Assembly: GCA_026686845.1 (NCBI GenBank)
Contig: JAIVEN010000009.1
Coordinates: 41,949,001-42,013,000 of the forward strand
Length of the DNA: 64,000 nucleotides
Direction of reading: 5' to 3'
DNA from: Adenanthera pavonina
Taxonomy: Eukaryota; Streptophyta; Magnoliopsida; Fabales; Fabaceae
How positions within the stretch are numbered: position 1 is the stretch's first letter; every line of letters starts with the position of its first letter. Under the pieces are notes generated by a model, which worked only from the letters and a program-made list of their open reading frames with translations, did no database searches and was not told the DNA's origin. Shown piece after piece: positions 45,780 to 57,300 of this stretch. The position numbers and the translations under genes were made by a program.

Positions 45780-46068
45780 CATACAACTACCCTTTCTTCT
45801 TCTCCAAAACCCATCCCTCTTCTCTCTCTTTCCCTCTGAAGTCTTCGTACGAACGGAGATTTATGATTCTTTCAAAGTTTTGTGCTCAGAAATCCCTTTA
45901 AAGTAAAGCTGCAACGACTATAAACGTTGTTTCAAGTTTCAACCTACGCATTCAAAGCTCTTGTTTGTTTGATCTTCCGATCGATTCACCAATTGCCGCA
46001 CCCCCCCCCCTCGTTTCTATGAGAGCTTATTGTTGTTGCGTTCTGAAGAAGCTCTCTCTCCTACTACC

Positions 46069-48011
46069 ATGGTAGACACTCCCGCTTGTGGTCGTGATTC
46101 CGAGCTTAGTTTGGAGACTCTCAGTTCAACCCAGCGTAGTTCCATGAGCAGCGAAAGTATTTGCAGCACCAGTTTCAGCCGTCTCTCCTTCGAGCTCCTC
46201 CCTACCTCGCCCGAAAGCCTCTCCCTCAAGCCTCACCGATCGTCGGACTTCGCCTACTCCGCCATCCGCTCCGCCACGTTCCGCCGCAAGACCGGCCTCA
46301 CCTTCCGTGACTTCCATCTCCTTCGCCGCATCGGCGCCGGTGACATCGGCACCGTCTACCTTTGCCGCCTTCGCAACGACAGCGCCGCTGCTGATAACGA
46401 TCGGTTCGTCGCCGGCGAGTTTGACGACGTCGTTGTCAACCGCGAGGACGACGGTTCATGCCTCTACGCCATGAAGGTTGTGGATAAAGACGCGGTGGCG
46501 TTGAAGAAGAAGTCAGAGAGAGCGGAAATGGAGAGGAAGATTCTGAAGATGCTGGATCATCCATTCCTACCTACGCTTTACGCTGAGTTTGAGGCTTCAC
46601 ATTTCTCTTGCATTGTCATGGAGTTCTGTTCCGGTGGGGACTTGCACTCCCTACGCCATAGACAGCCTCAGAAGCGATTCCCTCTCTCCTCTGCGAGGTA
46701 GGCACCAACCAATACTGCAACCACCGAAACGATAACGTTTTGCTTTGTGAAGTTTTGTTTTCTTCCATATCCCGAACCATTCTGTTTCTGTCTCTAATTT
46801 GTATTTTTCTGCATCAGCTATATCGCCTAGTTAATTTCTCGCCTGCTTCAATCTCTGCAATGTCCCCTTCACAGTTTTTTTCAAATACTTGTTCTCTTTT
46901 CAAAAATCATTTTCACAATATCATTGCCATTTTTTAATTGTCCTGCATCTGAGATTTTCTGGGATTACGAGTCTGACTTAGCCGCAAATTTCCACTAATG
47001 AAATTTTTTTTTCCATTATTAGAAACTTGAATAACCTAGCTCGCTCTGATCAATATTACTAGATCAGGCGCTACATTTTGCCTTCTGATTCAATCCATCA
47101 GAAGGAGATGATTTTTTTTTTTTGCAGTTTTTTTTATTGACAGCTGTTTAGCTTCCGAGAAAATTCTTCGTTCTAATTAAATTTTCTGGGAATCATTCTT
47201 TTTCAGGTTTTATGCTGCTGAGGTTCTCGTGGCATTGGAGTACCTTCACATGCTGGGAATCATTTACAGAGATCTAAAACCTGAAAACGTGTTAGTTAGG
47301 TCCGATGGCCATATCATGCTCTCCGATTTCGATCTCTCGATGTGTTCGGACGCAATCCCAGCCGTTGAATCCTCTGACTTCTCCCCAGATACTTCGTTCC
47401 CAGATACATTACCCTACACCCGCTCGCACTCTAATCCATTCTCGTGCCTTCCGAACCGGGTGTTCCGATCACGCAAGGTCCAAACCATTCAACCGAATCG
47501 GCTGTTCGTGGCCGAGCCGGTATCCGCCCGGTCATGCTCTTTCGTTGGGACCCATGAGTACGTCTCGCCGGAAGTCGCCTCCGGACACTCCCACGGCAAC
47601 GCCGTCGATTGGTGGTCCTTTGGGATATTCATCTACGAGCTCATCTATGGGAGAACACCGTTTGCAGCCCCATCGAACGAGGCTACTCTACGAGGCATCA
47701 TAAAGAAGCCTCTGACCTTCCCTACCGCGGCACCGGAGAGCACGCTCGAGCTATACGCGCGAGACCTAATATCCGGGTTGCTGAACAAGGACCCGACCCG
47801 GAGGCTCGGGTCCAAGAGGGGCGCGGCGGACGTGAAGAAGCACGCGTTCTTCAAAGGTCTGAACCTGGCGTTGATACGGATGATGACGCCACCAGAGGTA
47901 CCAGGTTCGAGTAGGCAGAAAACGACGCCGTTTGGTCATGCGAAGGGAAATGGAAGTAGGACTGGCAGGAGACAACAGCTGCAGCCAACGGCGTCGTTTG
48001 ACTACTTCTGA
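46069..48011 (+). CDS. PID: PINOID AGC-VIII protein kinase, two exons
   Basis: Exons 46069-46697 and 47207-48011 code for 477 residues. The intron (509 bp) is GT-AG and splits the Arg codon of SSAR/FYAAEVLVALEYLHMLG, as expected for PINOID. PINOID phosphorylates PIN auxin efflux carriers at the plasma membrane and so sets their polarity. Recognised by SFSRLSFELL, LSLKPHRSSDFAY, the Gly-rich loop RIGAGDIGTVYL, the catalytic lysine in YAMKVVDK, YRDLKPEN (230-237), D-F-D at 250-252 in place of DFG (typical of AGC-VIII), a long insertion before the activation segment containing basic RSRKVQT, the GTHEY block, and the C-terminal PDK1-docking motif FDYF. The start ATG at 46069 has context ACCATGG; the frame is open further upstream without an ATG. 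Odd point: the APE motif reads S-P-E (330-332). The insertion loop and N-terminus are Ser/Thr-rich. Confidence 0.96.
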
Positions 48012-50135
48012 TATAAATCCCGATAACCGTCGAACACGTGTTGACGTCGGTGCGCCCTCTCCTAGATTTTGTCACTGGCGGGTGACGTTTCTGTACATTC
48101 GAGCTATTGTCCATCTCTTTTCTTTGAGGAAAAGAAAGTTAAAACTATTTTATTTGCAACCGAACTTCTTAAAATTTTAATTCCGATATATGAAAGTTCA
48201 GTAATAGCAATCCCAACACACGCCACGTTGTTTAACAAATAGGTGAGTTTTCAATTTTAATGAGAGGCTGAAGAGTAGGGCATTGAGGTAATGATGATAA
48301 AGCTGAAATAGGGGTTGTGTCATTGCCTTATAAGGAAGGCCTAGAGAGGATGAATTTGGTGAAAGAAGGAATTGAACTTCTAGTTATAGGAAAAGATTCG
48401 GTGCTTTAAATTCACTCTTGTCCCTCAACGTTAAATGAGACTTGTAATATAAAGCCTGCATGTGATTAGTCGTAAAAGTGATGTTAAACATGATGTACTA
48501 ATTTCACGTAAAAAGAAAATCCGAAAGACTTGAAAGAAGAATAAAACTAGGGAGAAATTATGTTTAGAGTTTAAGATAATAAATTAATTATAAAATAAAA
48601 CATGTTAATATTTATTTTTATTTTAGATTTTAATATTTTTTTAATTAATTTTTTTTTTTGTAATTTAATTCACTCTACCGGTTTTTCCCATAAATCTATG
48701 ACAGGTATCGTTGTATATTTCAATGTATGCTTCTGGCTTCGACGTTTTTGCTGAATTTTCTCCTTGAAAGTTAAAGTGTCATAGTTGCATATATATGGAA
48801 TATGTGGATGGTAAACCCAAGAATCCATACCCTATGCTTGTTCGAAGGCTTTACAGATAATTCTACTACTACTTATAGAGATACCTCCCTATAATACCCC
48901 TTTTTGGAGCTTTATTTGACTTTGTTTCGCTTTTTATCTTGTCTCCTCCTTTTAAAATAATTCTTTTTATATTCTGAAACAAAGATCAAAACTTAACCAA
49001 TGCCTTCAAATGGTGAGGACTGAGGAGTTTGATTCTTTCAAGTAAAGTTCTAGTGGTACAATACAACCAATGGGGCGTGTTTGATTCCTTAGGAGACTTA
49101 CTGCTCGTGTTTCTACTCAGTTTGATATGGAATCGTCAAATCTAATAAGACTTCTAGATATTAAGTACTTCTGAAGAAACAAAATATGAGTTTTTTTAAA
49201 TATAAAATACAAAAAAGTTACTTGGCGTATTTATTTTTTTTTTAATTTTATTTTTATATTAAATGAGAGCATGTTAGAAAACTATTTTGAATTTTAGATA
49301 AATTTGATACATTTATTAGTTTTTGTGTTTTTTTAACTTACATTTAAAAATAAAGGGAGTAGTTTGATTAAAAAAATGAAGACAATATGTGGCGAAGAGT
49401 TATTAAAATAATACAAATTGAATATATTCTTCCTCATTCATTACAATAATGATGTGATAATATGAGCTTTTTAGACTTTTAGGTAGGAATAATGAAGCAA
49501 CTCCATTATGAAAACAAAAGATGTAGCTCTCAAGTTAAAGCAACTAATGCAGTTGGAATTTAGATTTGTTTGGGCTTTAGATGTAAGAAAAGAACAATAG
49601 TTAAAGCTAGCTAGTTAGGTGGTGAGAAATTAACTAGAGTTTGGAGTTTGCTTCTTGCTTCCTAGTAATGAGATGTAGTAACACGTATAATAAATAAACT
49701 TCCAATAATTGTTTGAGACATTGGGAAATGGACTAGAAAGTTCAACTATATGTTCTACAACATGTGGCCGTTAGATAAGTATTTTGGAGGTTTTTGACCC
49801 TCCAAAAGTTTACCATAAATTCTTCTTTCTTGTGTGTGAAAATCTTCCCTCAAATTCCGTTTCGCTTTTGACTAAAATAAACCAGTGAGTTTTACAGAAA
49901 CCTCGACGTTTTCTTTATATTATTAGAATGATTATTTTATGAGTAAAGAGCTCAGAATTTCCAAAGGAATAATATTTCCTGTTACCAGTTAGAATTCGCT
50001 CATCTTGTGGGGCCCAATATGCAGGTACTGTTATTCTACCAAATTAATTTCTCTTTCCTGAAGGTTTAATGCACCGACCTATTCTAAATTCCAGCTTGAA
50101 TATCAAATTATTTACTCTATCATGTCTAAAATATA
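48012..50135. other. 3' flank of PINOID and AT-rich intergenic stretch
   Basis: The first few hundred bases probably hold the PINOID 3' UTR. After that no gene, RNA or clear repeat is visible. Confidence 0.5.
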
Positions 50136-50405
50136 CTATTTAAATTATATTATAAGATATTTTGTATCAATTATATACATATTATAAAAAATTATTTTTT
50201 AACTAAAATCAATGAAAAAGTATCCACACCTCCTATTTTATCTTTATTAAAATTCTCATTCTATTATCATTATAAGGTTATAAATGAGGAGAGAGAAAAT
50301 ATTAAAGAAATAGATAAAATAAGAAAAAATATCTAATGTCCTATATTTTGGACTAAAAACTTATCATATAAAATATTTTATAATTATAATATGGATCAGA
50401 GGGAG
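50136..50405. mobile_element. Stowaway-like MITE D
   Basis: The right end reads AATATGGATCAGAGGGAG followed by TA; the left end is its decayed complement (CTATTTAAATTATATTATAA) after TA at 50134-50135. The interior matches MITE B in the same orientation (AAAATCAATG..AAAGTATCCA; CCTATATTTTGGACTAAAAA). Confidence 0.8.
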
Positions 50406-50417
50406 TATATTTCATTA

Positions 50418-50690
50418 GTTCTCTATTATAAGTTATTTTTTTATTAATTTATATATACTAAGATAATTAAAAATAATTAAAATTTTTAAATTTTACAAAA
50501 TTTATCATAATTTTTTAATATTACTCTCAATAATTATAACATATCCTATTTATATCTTTCTTAATATTTCTCTATCACGAATTTTAATAAGTGACAAACA
50601 TGAAAAATAACATTTAATACTCAAAATATAACTTATATTTTGTATATATAAATTTTTTTAAAAAACATCTTATAATAAGAAATAAAAGGA
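50418..50690. mobile_element. Stowaway-like MITE E
   Basis: Left end TTCTCTATTATAAGTTATTT; the complement of the right end is similar (CCTTTTATTTCTTATTATAAG). About 270 bp, only 12 bp from MITE D. A partial relative lies at 54178-54360. Confidence 0.6.
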
Positions 50691-51876
50691 TTATATAAGT
50701 AGTTTATAAAAGAGTTTTTATAGTCAAAATATAAATCATATTTATATCATTAAATAAATTTTCCATAAATATCACTCATTTATTAGATAATAAGGGAAAA
50801 TTATACAAAAGATAAAATTTATAATTAAAAAAAATATTTATTTAGGGATAAATTTAAAAAATAAATTAAATTTGGGATAAATTCAAAAAGTTATTTTAAT
50901 AACTGTTAAATAATTAAAAGTGATTTATATTTAAAATTAGAGGTAGTATAAGCTCGCTAATAATTTTTTAAATTTAATTTTTATTAAAATTATAAAAATG
51001 GCGTGCATTCTATTACATGTCCAGCAGCTGATATTTATTCCAATTTAGTGTATGTACTTTGTACATTAGGTATATGTGCAAAATTTTTAGGAAAACTATA
51101 TTTCATGTCATTTGAAAAAACGAAAAGGAAAAATAGTTTGGATATCTTATTATTATTATCTTCTTCTTAATATAAAAGTCACTTTTAACTTTTAACCACT
51201 TCACATAAATTAAGAAAAATATTCTCACTAATTTTAAAATAAGTCACTTCTAATTATTTTACATCTATTAAAAAATTTACTTTCTCATATTTTAAATATA
51301 AAATATTTTTAACTACTCCACACATTTCTTAAGAAAATGAGTTTAATTATATTCGTCAAGAAATCACAATATTTCTCATCATTTACTTTTATTAATTATA
51401 TTTTCTCATATAGTCCAAAATATAAGGTGTTTTTTAGAATATTTCTTTAATTTATAATATAAAATGTTATGTAATTTTTAATACTAGTTTACATTTTCTT
51501 ACCCCTATTCATTTATTACGAGTCTCGTGACTTATAATGGAAGGGAGTAAAAATAATTTTAATTATTGATAATTAATAAAGATAAAAGTGAGATGTTGGG
51601 TTTTTAGAAATTTAAGAAGGTAACTAATTTTCTTTTAAGATACTTGAGATATTTGGAGAATTTTATATTTTGGAGAGGAGGGGGTATCTCTACCAATTAA
51701 TTATAAATCATGGTCATTAATAAAATGCACTTTAGTAAAAAAATTTCGCTACTTCGTAAAATTGTCCCTAATTATGTTTAACCTCATTATTTATTGAGCC
51801 CAATTAATTAGTGAGAGCGTTTATATAAAAACAAATTGAATGATCCAATAATTTTGTATTTTAATTTATACTAGTA
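50691..51876. other. AT-rich intergenic stretch
   Basis: Extremely AT-rich. Several TATAAGT/AAAATATAAGG-like blocks (for example near 51170, 51290, 51415) suggest worn MITE ends, but none can be paired confidently. Confidence 0.45.
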
Positions 51877-52131
51877 CTTTCTCCAATTTGTAAAAATTAT
51901 CATTTTAAAGTTTTTAAGATTTTTCATGTGGCTTTGGTATTTCAATGAAATATAATTACTTATTTTACTGTTTAACTTTTCATTAATATCAAATGAATTA
52001 TTTTAGAGAGCTTTCAAGTTAAAAAAATTTTGATAAAATATTATCAAATTTTACCATATTTTAGATTATTTAATAATTTTTTAATTTATATAAAAAAACT
52101 TAAAATAACAGTTTTTATTAATTGGATGGAG
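51877..52131. mobile_element. Stowaway-like MITE F
   Basis: Left end CTTTCTCCAATTTGTAAAAA; the complement of the right end CTCCATCCAATTAATAAAAA, both continuing into a TTATTTTAA-like block. TA on each side (51875-51876, 52132-52133). 255 bp. A different family from MITEs B, C and D. Confidence 0.8.
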
Positions 52132-54177
52132 TATTTAGAATCATAAAAGGTAAAAACCTTAAGAAAGAAAGTGATGTAAAATAGACGCCGAATAGACTTG
52201 TTAACATTGGATAGGCTTTACGTCTACGTACTCTTATGCCGAAATGTCAAACAAAAGAAGTGTACGTTTGGTAGAACTAAATGCAGAAATAGAATTCATG
52301 TCACAATTACATTGATAGGTAATACAGAATAAACAAATACTATATGTAGCGTCAATTTGCATGTATAAATAAAGAGTTTCAATTATGTGATCAATATTAA
52401 TTAATAATATATATACCAAGTCACATTATTTTACCTGTTTTTCGAATTTTATGCATGAGAGATGTTTCGGTTATTTATTTGTAAAATTAACATATCCTTA
52501 TAATGTAAGGTAGAAGGAGGGTTTAAGCCTTTAAGGACTCTCACATTCTCTCATTCTCAGTGAAATTTTATAGTTTTGTTAATTTATAAAGTAAAAATAA
52601 TTTACAAATAATCCTTTTTAATGAAAGAATGAATTCAGACGGTTTAAATTGATTAAAGGATATAATTTCTTCTAAAAAAAGAAAATTAATTTGAAAATTA
52701 TTTGGTTAGGATAATAAGGAAGAAATAGATTAATGAGAATGAAAATGAAGGTGTGACAGTCCATGAGGGGGTGGCCATGTGACTTCCTGCCAACCATGCA
52801 CCCCTTTAAGCCCTTGTCTCCCCTGCTCTTGTCCCGCAAACTTTTTCGTCTCTCTAACTAATTATCTCTTGCCACGTCTCAATAATTTTATACCATGTTT
52901 TAAGTTATGAGAAATGCAACATGTAATTTGAGGCACTATTTTTTTTTATAGAAAAAATTATTTAGAAGAGAAGAAAGATTGATAACCATAATTACACTCC
53001 CTCCCCCATGTCAAATTTTTCATGTGCCCTAATTAACAATCTCAAACAGATTAAAAAATATGGTTAAAATTAGTTAATTACTATAAATTTTACCAAAAAG
53101 TTTCAAATTCCTCTAATATTGCCCTTGTTAAAGCTTATTAAATTATTGTAGCTCAATTTAAATATCTCTGGATTCATCTCTTCTACTAATTAATTTAGGT
53201 AACAGTATTTAGGAAAAAAATAATTAATATTTTCTGACAATTTATAGAAGTGCTTATACTCTTTTCAATTCTATTTGTAAGAGATTTTTTTTTCTGTTAT
53301 GGTCCTAAATATAAGAAAAAAAATTTAATAGTGTATTAAACTTTTTATTTCCAAAAACTATCATTTATTAATTATGTGAAAAAGAGATTAAATACATCAA
53401 TAATTTAAATTAATATTAAATTAAATAGGGTAATTTTAGAAGAAACTTAAAATGTGTAACAAATTAATTAGTTTTAATTAGTTAAAATATTTTTCTTAAT
53501 ACCTATAAGTAATTTTTTTCCTCTATAAATGAGACTGAAGAGAATAATGAGAATCATAAGGTAGGAGCTTAAGAAATACTATATTTCCTAATATATAATA
53601 TAAATCACTTTTAACTATATAACTGAAACAAAAAAAATTATTATATTATTAAAATTATATTAAAGTTGGTGTAATTTTTATTTTTACTTTTAATAAATAT
53701 AAAAAATTTAAATAATTCTCACACCCTCCTATAAATAAGGATATTTAATAAATAAAATAATTAATACTTTATAAACTTATAAAAAAAAACTTATATGGGA
53801 TGAATGAAAGTTTCTAGAACGTAATTACTCATAAAAGGGATTAGAGTATAATGTGTCGGTAGTATATTGACTTAAATGGTAAAGCTTGCTTGGGTGCAAG
53901 AGCTCTGAGATACTAAGTACTAGTTTGGTTGCGAAACGACAAAATTTTGGTCTATTATTACAAACATTAATTAATGAGTTGGATTATTAATGTATCATTC
54001 TTATTGTTAATTGATGTAGGAGTATTATAGTTGTACTATATAGAGTCAATAGGCTTGCCGTTATAGAATTTCAATGCAATGGAGGCACCCACGTTGATTC
54101 CTTCTTGCAGTGTTAATTCCAATTATTTAAATTAATAGCAGTTGACTTCATTATCAACCCACATGATAAAACTTGTC
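52132..54177. other. AT-rich intergenic stretch
   Basis: No gene. A GC-richer island (52740-52870) stands out but has no open frame or RNA structure that I recognise. Confidence 0.5.
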
Positions 54178-54360
54178 TATTACTTTTTCTATTTTTATTT
54201 ATAAGTTATTTTTAATTATTTTATATGATTAAAAAATAATTAAACTTAATTAAACTTAAAATTTTAAAAAATATCATAATTTCTTAATATTATTTTTATT
54301 AAATTATTATCTATTTTAATTATATCTTTCTTAATTCTTCTCTTTCTATTATAAATGTTT
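54178..54360. mobile_element. Partial MITE related to MITE E
   Basis: Shares with MITE E, in order, TTATAAGTTATTTTT, ATCATAATTTCTTAATATTA-like, and ATATCTTTCTTAATNTTTCTCT blocks, then ends. It looks like the left half of the same family. Confidence 0.5.
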
Positions 54361-57300
54361 AGGATAAAATTAATTAGACTGTGACCATATTTTATGAAGA
54401 CTTTGAACTCTAATGACCTTCCTTTTTCATTAATTGAAAAATTCAAATGCTTTCAAAATACATGCCCAGCTTCTTCTTCTTTCTTTTTTTTTAAATTGAC
54501 CAAGGGTATCCCATCATTAAATAAGAGCCAATCGTTCTCAAGGTACAAATAGATTTTTTCAAATTAAGTTTATTCCAAATATAAAACTTAAAAATTAATC
54601 ACCCAACTATATGTTTAAAATAACAAGAATCTTTGCCACTTACATCAACCTAAAGTAATATTTTTTTCAATTCTAAATATAAGGTATTTAAAACTAATTT
54701 ACGCATCTAAGAAAAATTTAGCTATATTCTTAATCTTATAAAGAAAAATGTCAATTGTTCCAATTTTAGTCTTATTTATGCCATTAATATACAAAATTAC
54801 CTTAACTTATTTATAACACCCCTCTTTGATACATTAATTTCTAATTTATTATTATCAAAATTGAATTAGTGTCCATTAAAAAACTGAATAATGACACTCT
54901 AATGAGGAGTGTACTTATAAGTATTTTGAAAATAAAAATTTCAATAGCATGCTATATAAAATTAATTTATAATATTATATAGCATTTACATAAGCATAAT
55001 AAAAAGATTTCCACGTTATACTCCTACTTCTCATTACTTTGTTTGTAGTAAATAAGAGTTCTCTACGAAGTAATTTATATACTATTTTTAACTCAAGTAT
55101 TAAAGAATCAATATTAAACTAATTTGTAATATATTTGCTGACAAAAGACCCATGCATCGCATGGGAGAAAAAGCTAGTTAAATTTATAATATGTAGAAGA
55201 AGATGAGGGCGTAGAATTGTGACGTTATGCTGACGCGGCTGATGCTTTGCAGAGATGTGAAAGATGAAACGCCACGTGTATCACTGTAAGTGGGTGAATC
55301 GTAAAACTTTTTTTTTATTGCCCGACGCTGACGTAGAAGCATTAAAAATAATCAAAATAAGAAAATAAGTACAGCGTCAGTTTGTTTTATTTATCATTAA
55401 ATTAAAATTTTTAATTAATATGTTAAAATTTATTTTAAATCTCCTAGTATATCTTTCAATAAATAAAAAAAATAAGAAAAATTAAGTAAATAATTAATTT
55501 TATTTTGACTTAAAAGGATAAACAAGAATATAAATAGAAAAATAACAACTAATATTATTTTAAAATTTAAAAGAAATAACTAAATAAAAAATATTTTTAA
55601 AAAAGTGACCAATAAATAAAAAGAGAAAGTATACAAAAGGGAAAAGAAACAGGCGGTGATGCTTTTTGTGCGTCACTGTGTAATTATTCATATCATATCT
55701 TGTGATCATTACTCACATCAGCAGATCATCCTTCACTTTTTTTTTTTGAATGAGATAGTAATCATATCACATCAGCAGATTATTCATATCATATCGTGAG
55801 GAGTAAAAGTATTTTTGCATTAATTTGACTCAAGTAAAGAAATAATGATAAAGTTTTAGTAAAATAAAAAAAAGGAGTACATGAGTTTTTTGTTATTTTA
55901 AAGTGCATGAGTTATTTTCTTAGTGTAGTGAAAGGCATGAATATAATTTAATTTAAATAATATAGTAGTAATCAGTGGGACGTACTGTAATTTTCTGTCT
56001 CCCTCGTAGGTGATGCCCAAGACGGCGTCGCAGGGCAGGGCTAGAGGGAGAAAGAGAGAGAGAGAGAGGAGTCACGTGAGAGGGGCATGCACTGGAACTT
56101 GGAGCTAGGGCGTAGGACAGCTAGAGTTACGTAGCCTACAGGTCTATGCTATGCCATGCTGTGCCCTCTGCACCTGATGTTATTTACTACAACTACAGTC
56201 ATTTTAAAGAGTCTCCTCTCTCTCTCTCTCTCCTCTGTCTTCATTACATTATGCTTACGCCTTCCATGTTAAAGTAAGTCCATTTTTTTTACATGATCTT
56301 ACAAGCTTTTAATATTGCTTTATAAGATTTTTTTTCATAAAAAATTAGTAAAACATTTATAGGCATTTTTGAATATTCATATATTTTTTTAATGTTGTGA
56401 TTAATGTGATACAAAATATAAGTAAAGGTATTTTTGAAAATGTATAACATTTTTTTTAAAATACACTCACGCCTAATTTTGACCACTTTCTTTAATTTAT
56501 ATTCAATTAAAATGATATAATAAAAAGAAACATAATAAATACTTTTTTTCCTATTATTAATAATATTTCCAATTAATAGCTAAATACTAATTTTTTTAAG
56601 ATATAAAAATTACTAAAATTAATTTCTATTTATTTCAATAAGAACCTTTTCATGCATATTGTTAAAAATCCAACTCTAACCACATGTTTAAGAGCCTTAT
56701 CTACCTACTAATTTTATCATAATTTTATTGATTAAGTACTTTCCTATACATGCTACTTAAACTTTGATTTATAAAAAAAAAACAACCAAGTAGTACTTTC
56801 TTGGTTATATATATATATATTAATTCAATATTATTAATTGTTTTGATCTTTGAGCCCCTCATTCTAGGGTTTCTCACTTTCTCTTACTATAATAATCAGA
56901 ATAAATACCAATCTTTTTTTTTTTTAAATCTGGTATAGTACATAAATAACTTTTCAATTTTTTTGGTATACAATAACTTTTCAAATTTTATATCTTAGAA
57001 AAAGATCGACGATTCTTAACCTTTTATTCAATACCAACCCAATTACAACCTGGGCTTTTGTGGGCTGGACATTTTTTTAGGGGATACAAATGAAGTGAGT
57101 CTGAAAATCTTAATCTCATGAGCTAATTCTATTCCTTAGAATAGGTTTATTAAGCAACTTCTTTCTTTAATTACTCGAGATTTGGAACTTGACGTTCAAC
57201 CTCAGGTTGTGGGAAGCATCACAAGACTGAACCAACACACAAATGCCTCAATTGGTAGGGAATTATGTTGGCTTAGCAAGTAGTCTTATATTTGAAGTTT

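Noticed and set aside
46030..46068. Upstream extension of the PINOID frame
   Set aside because: The extension starts at TTG. The first ATG at 46069 has a good context and gives the expected N-terminus.
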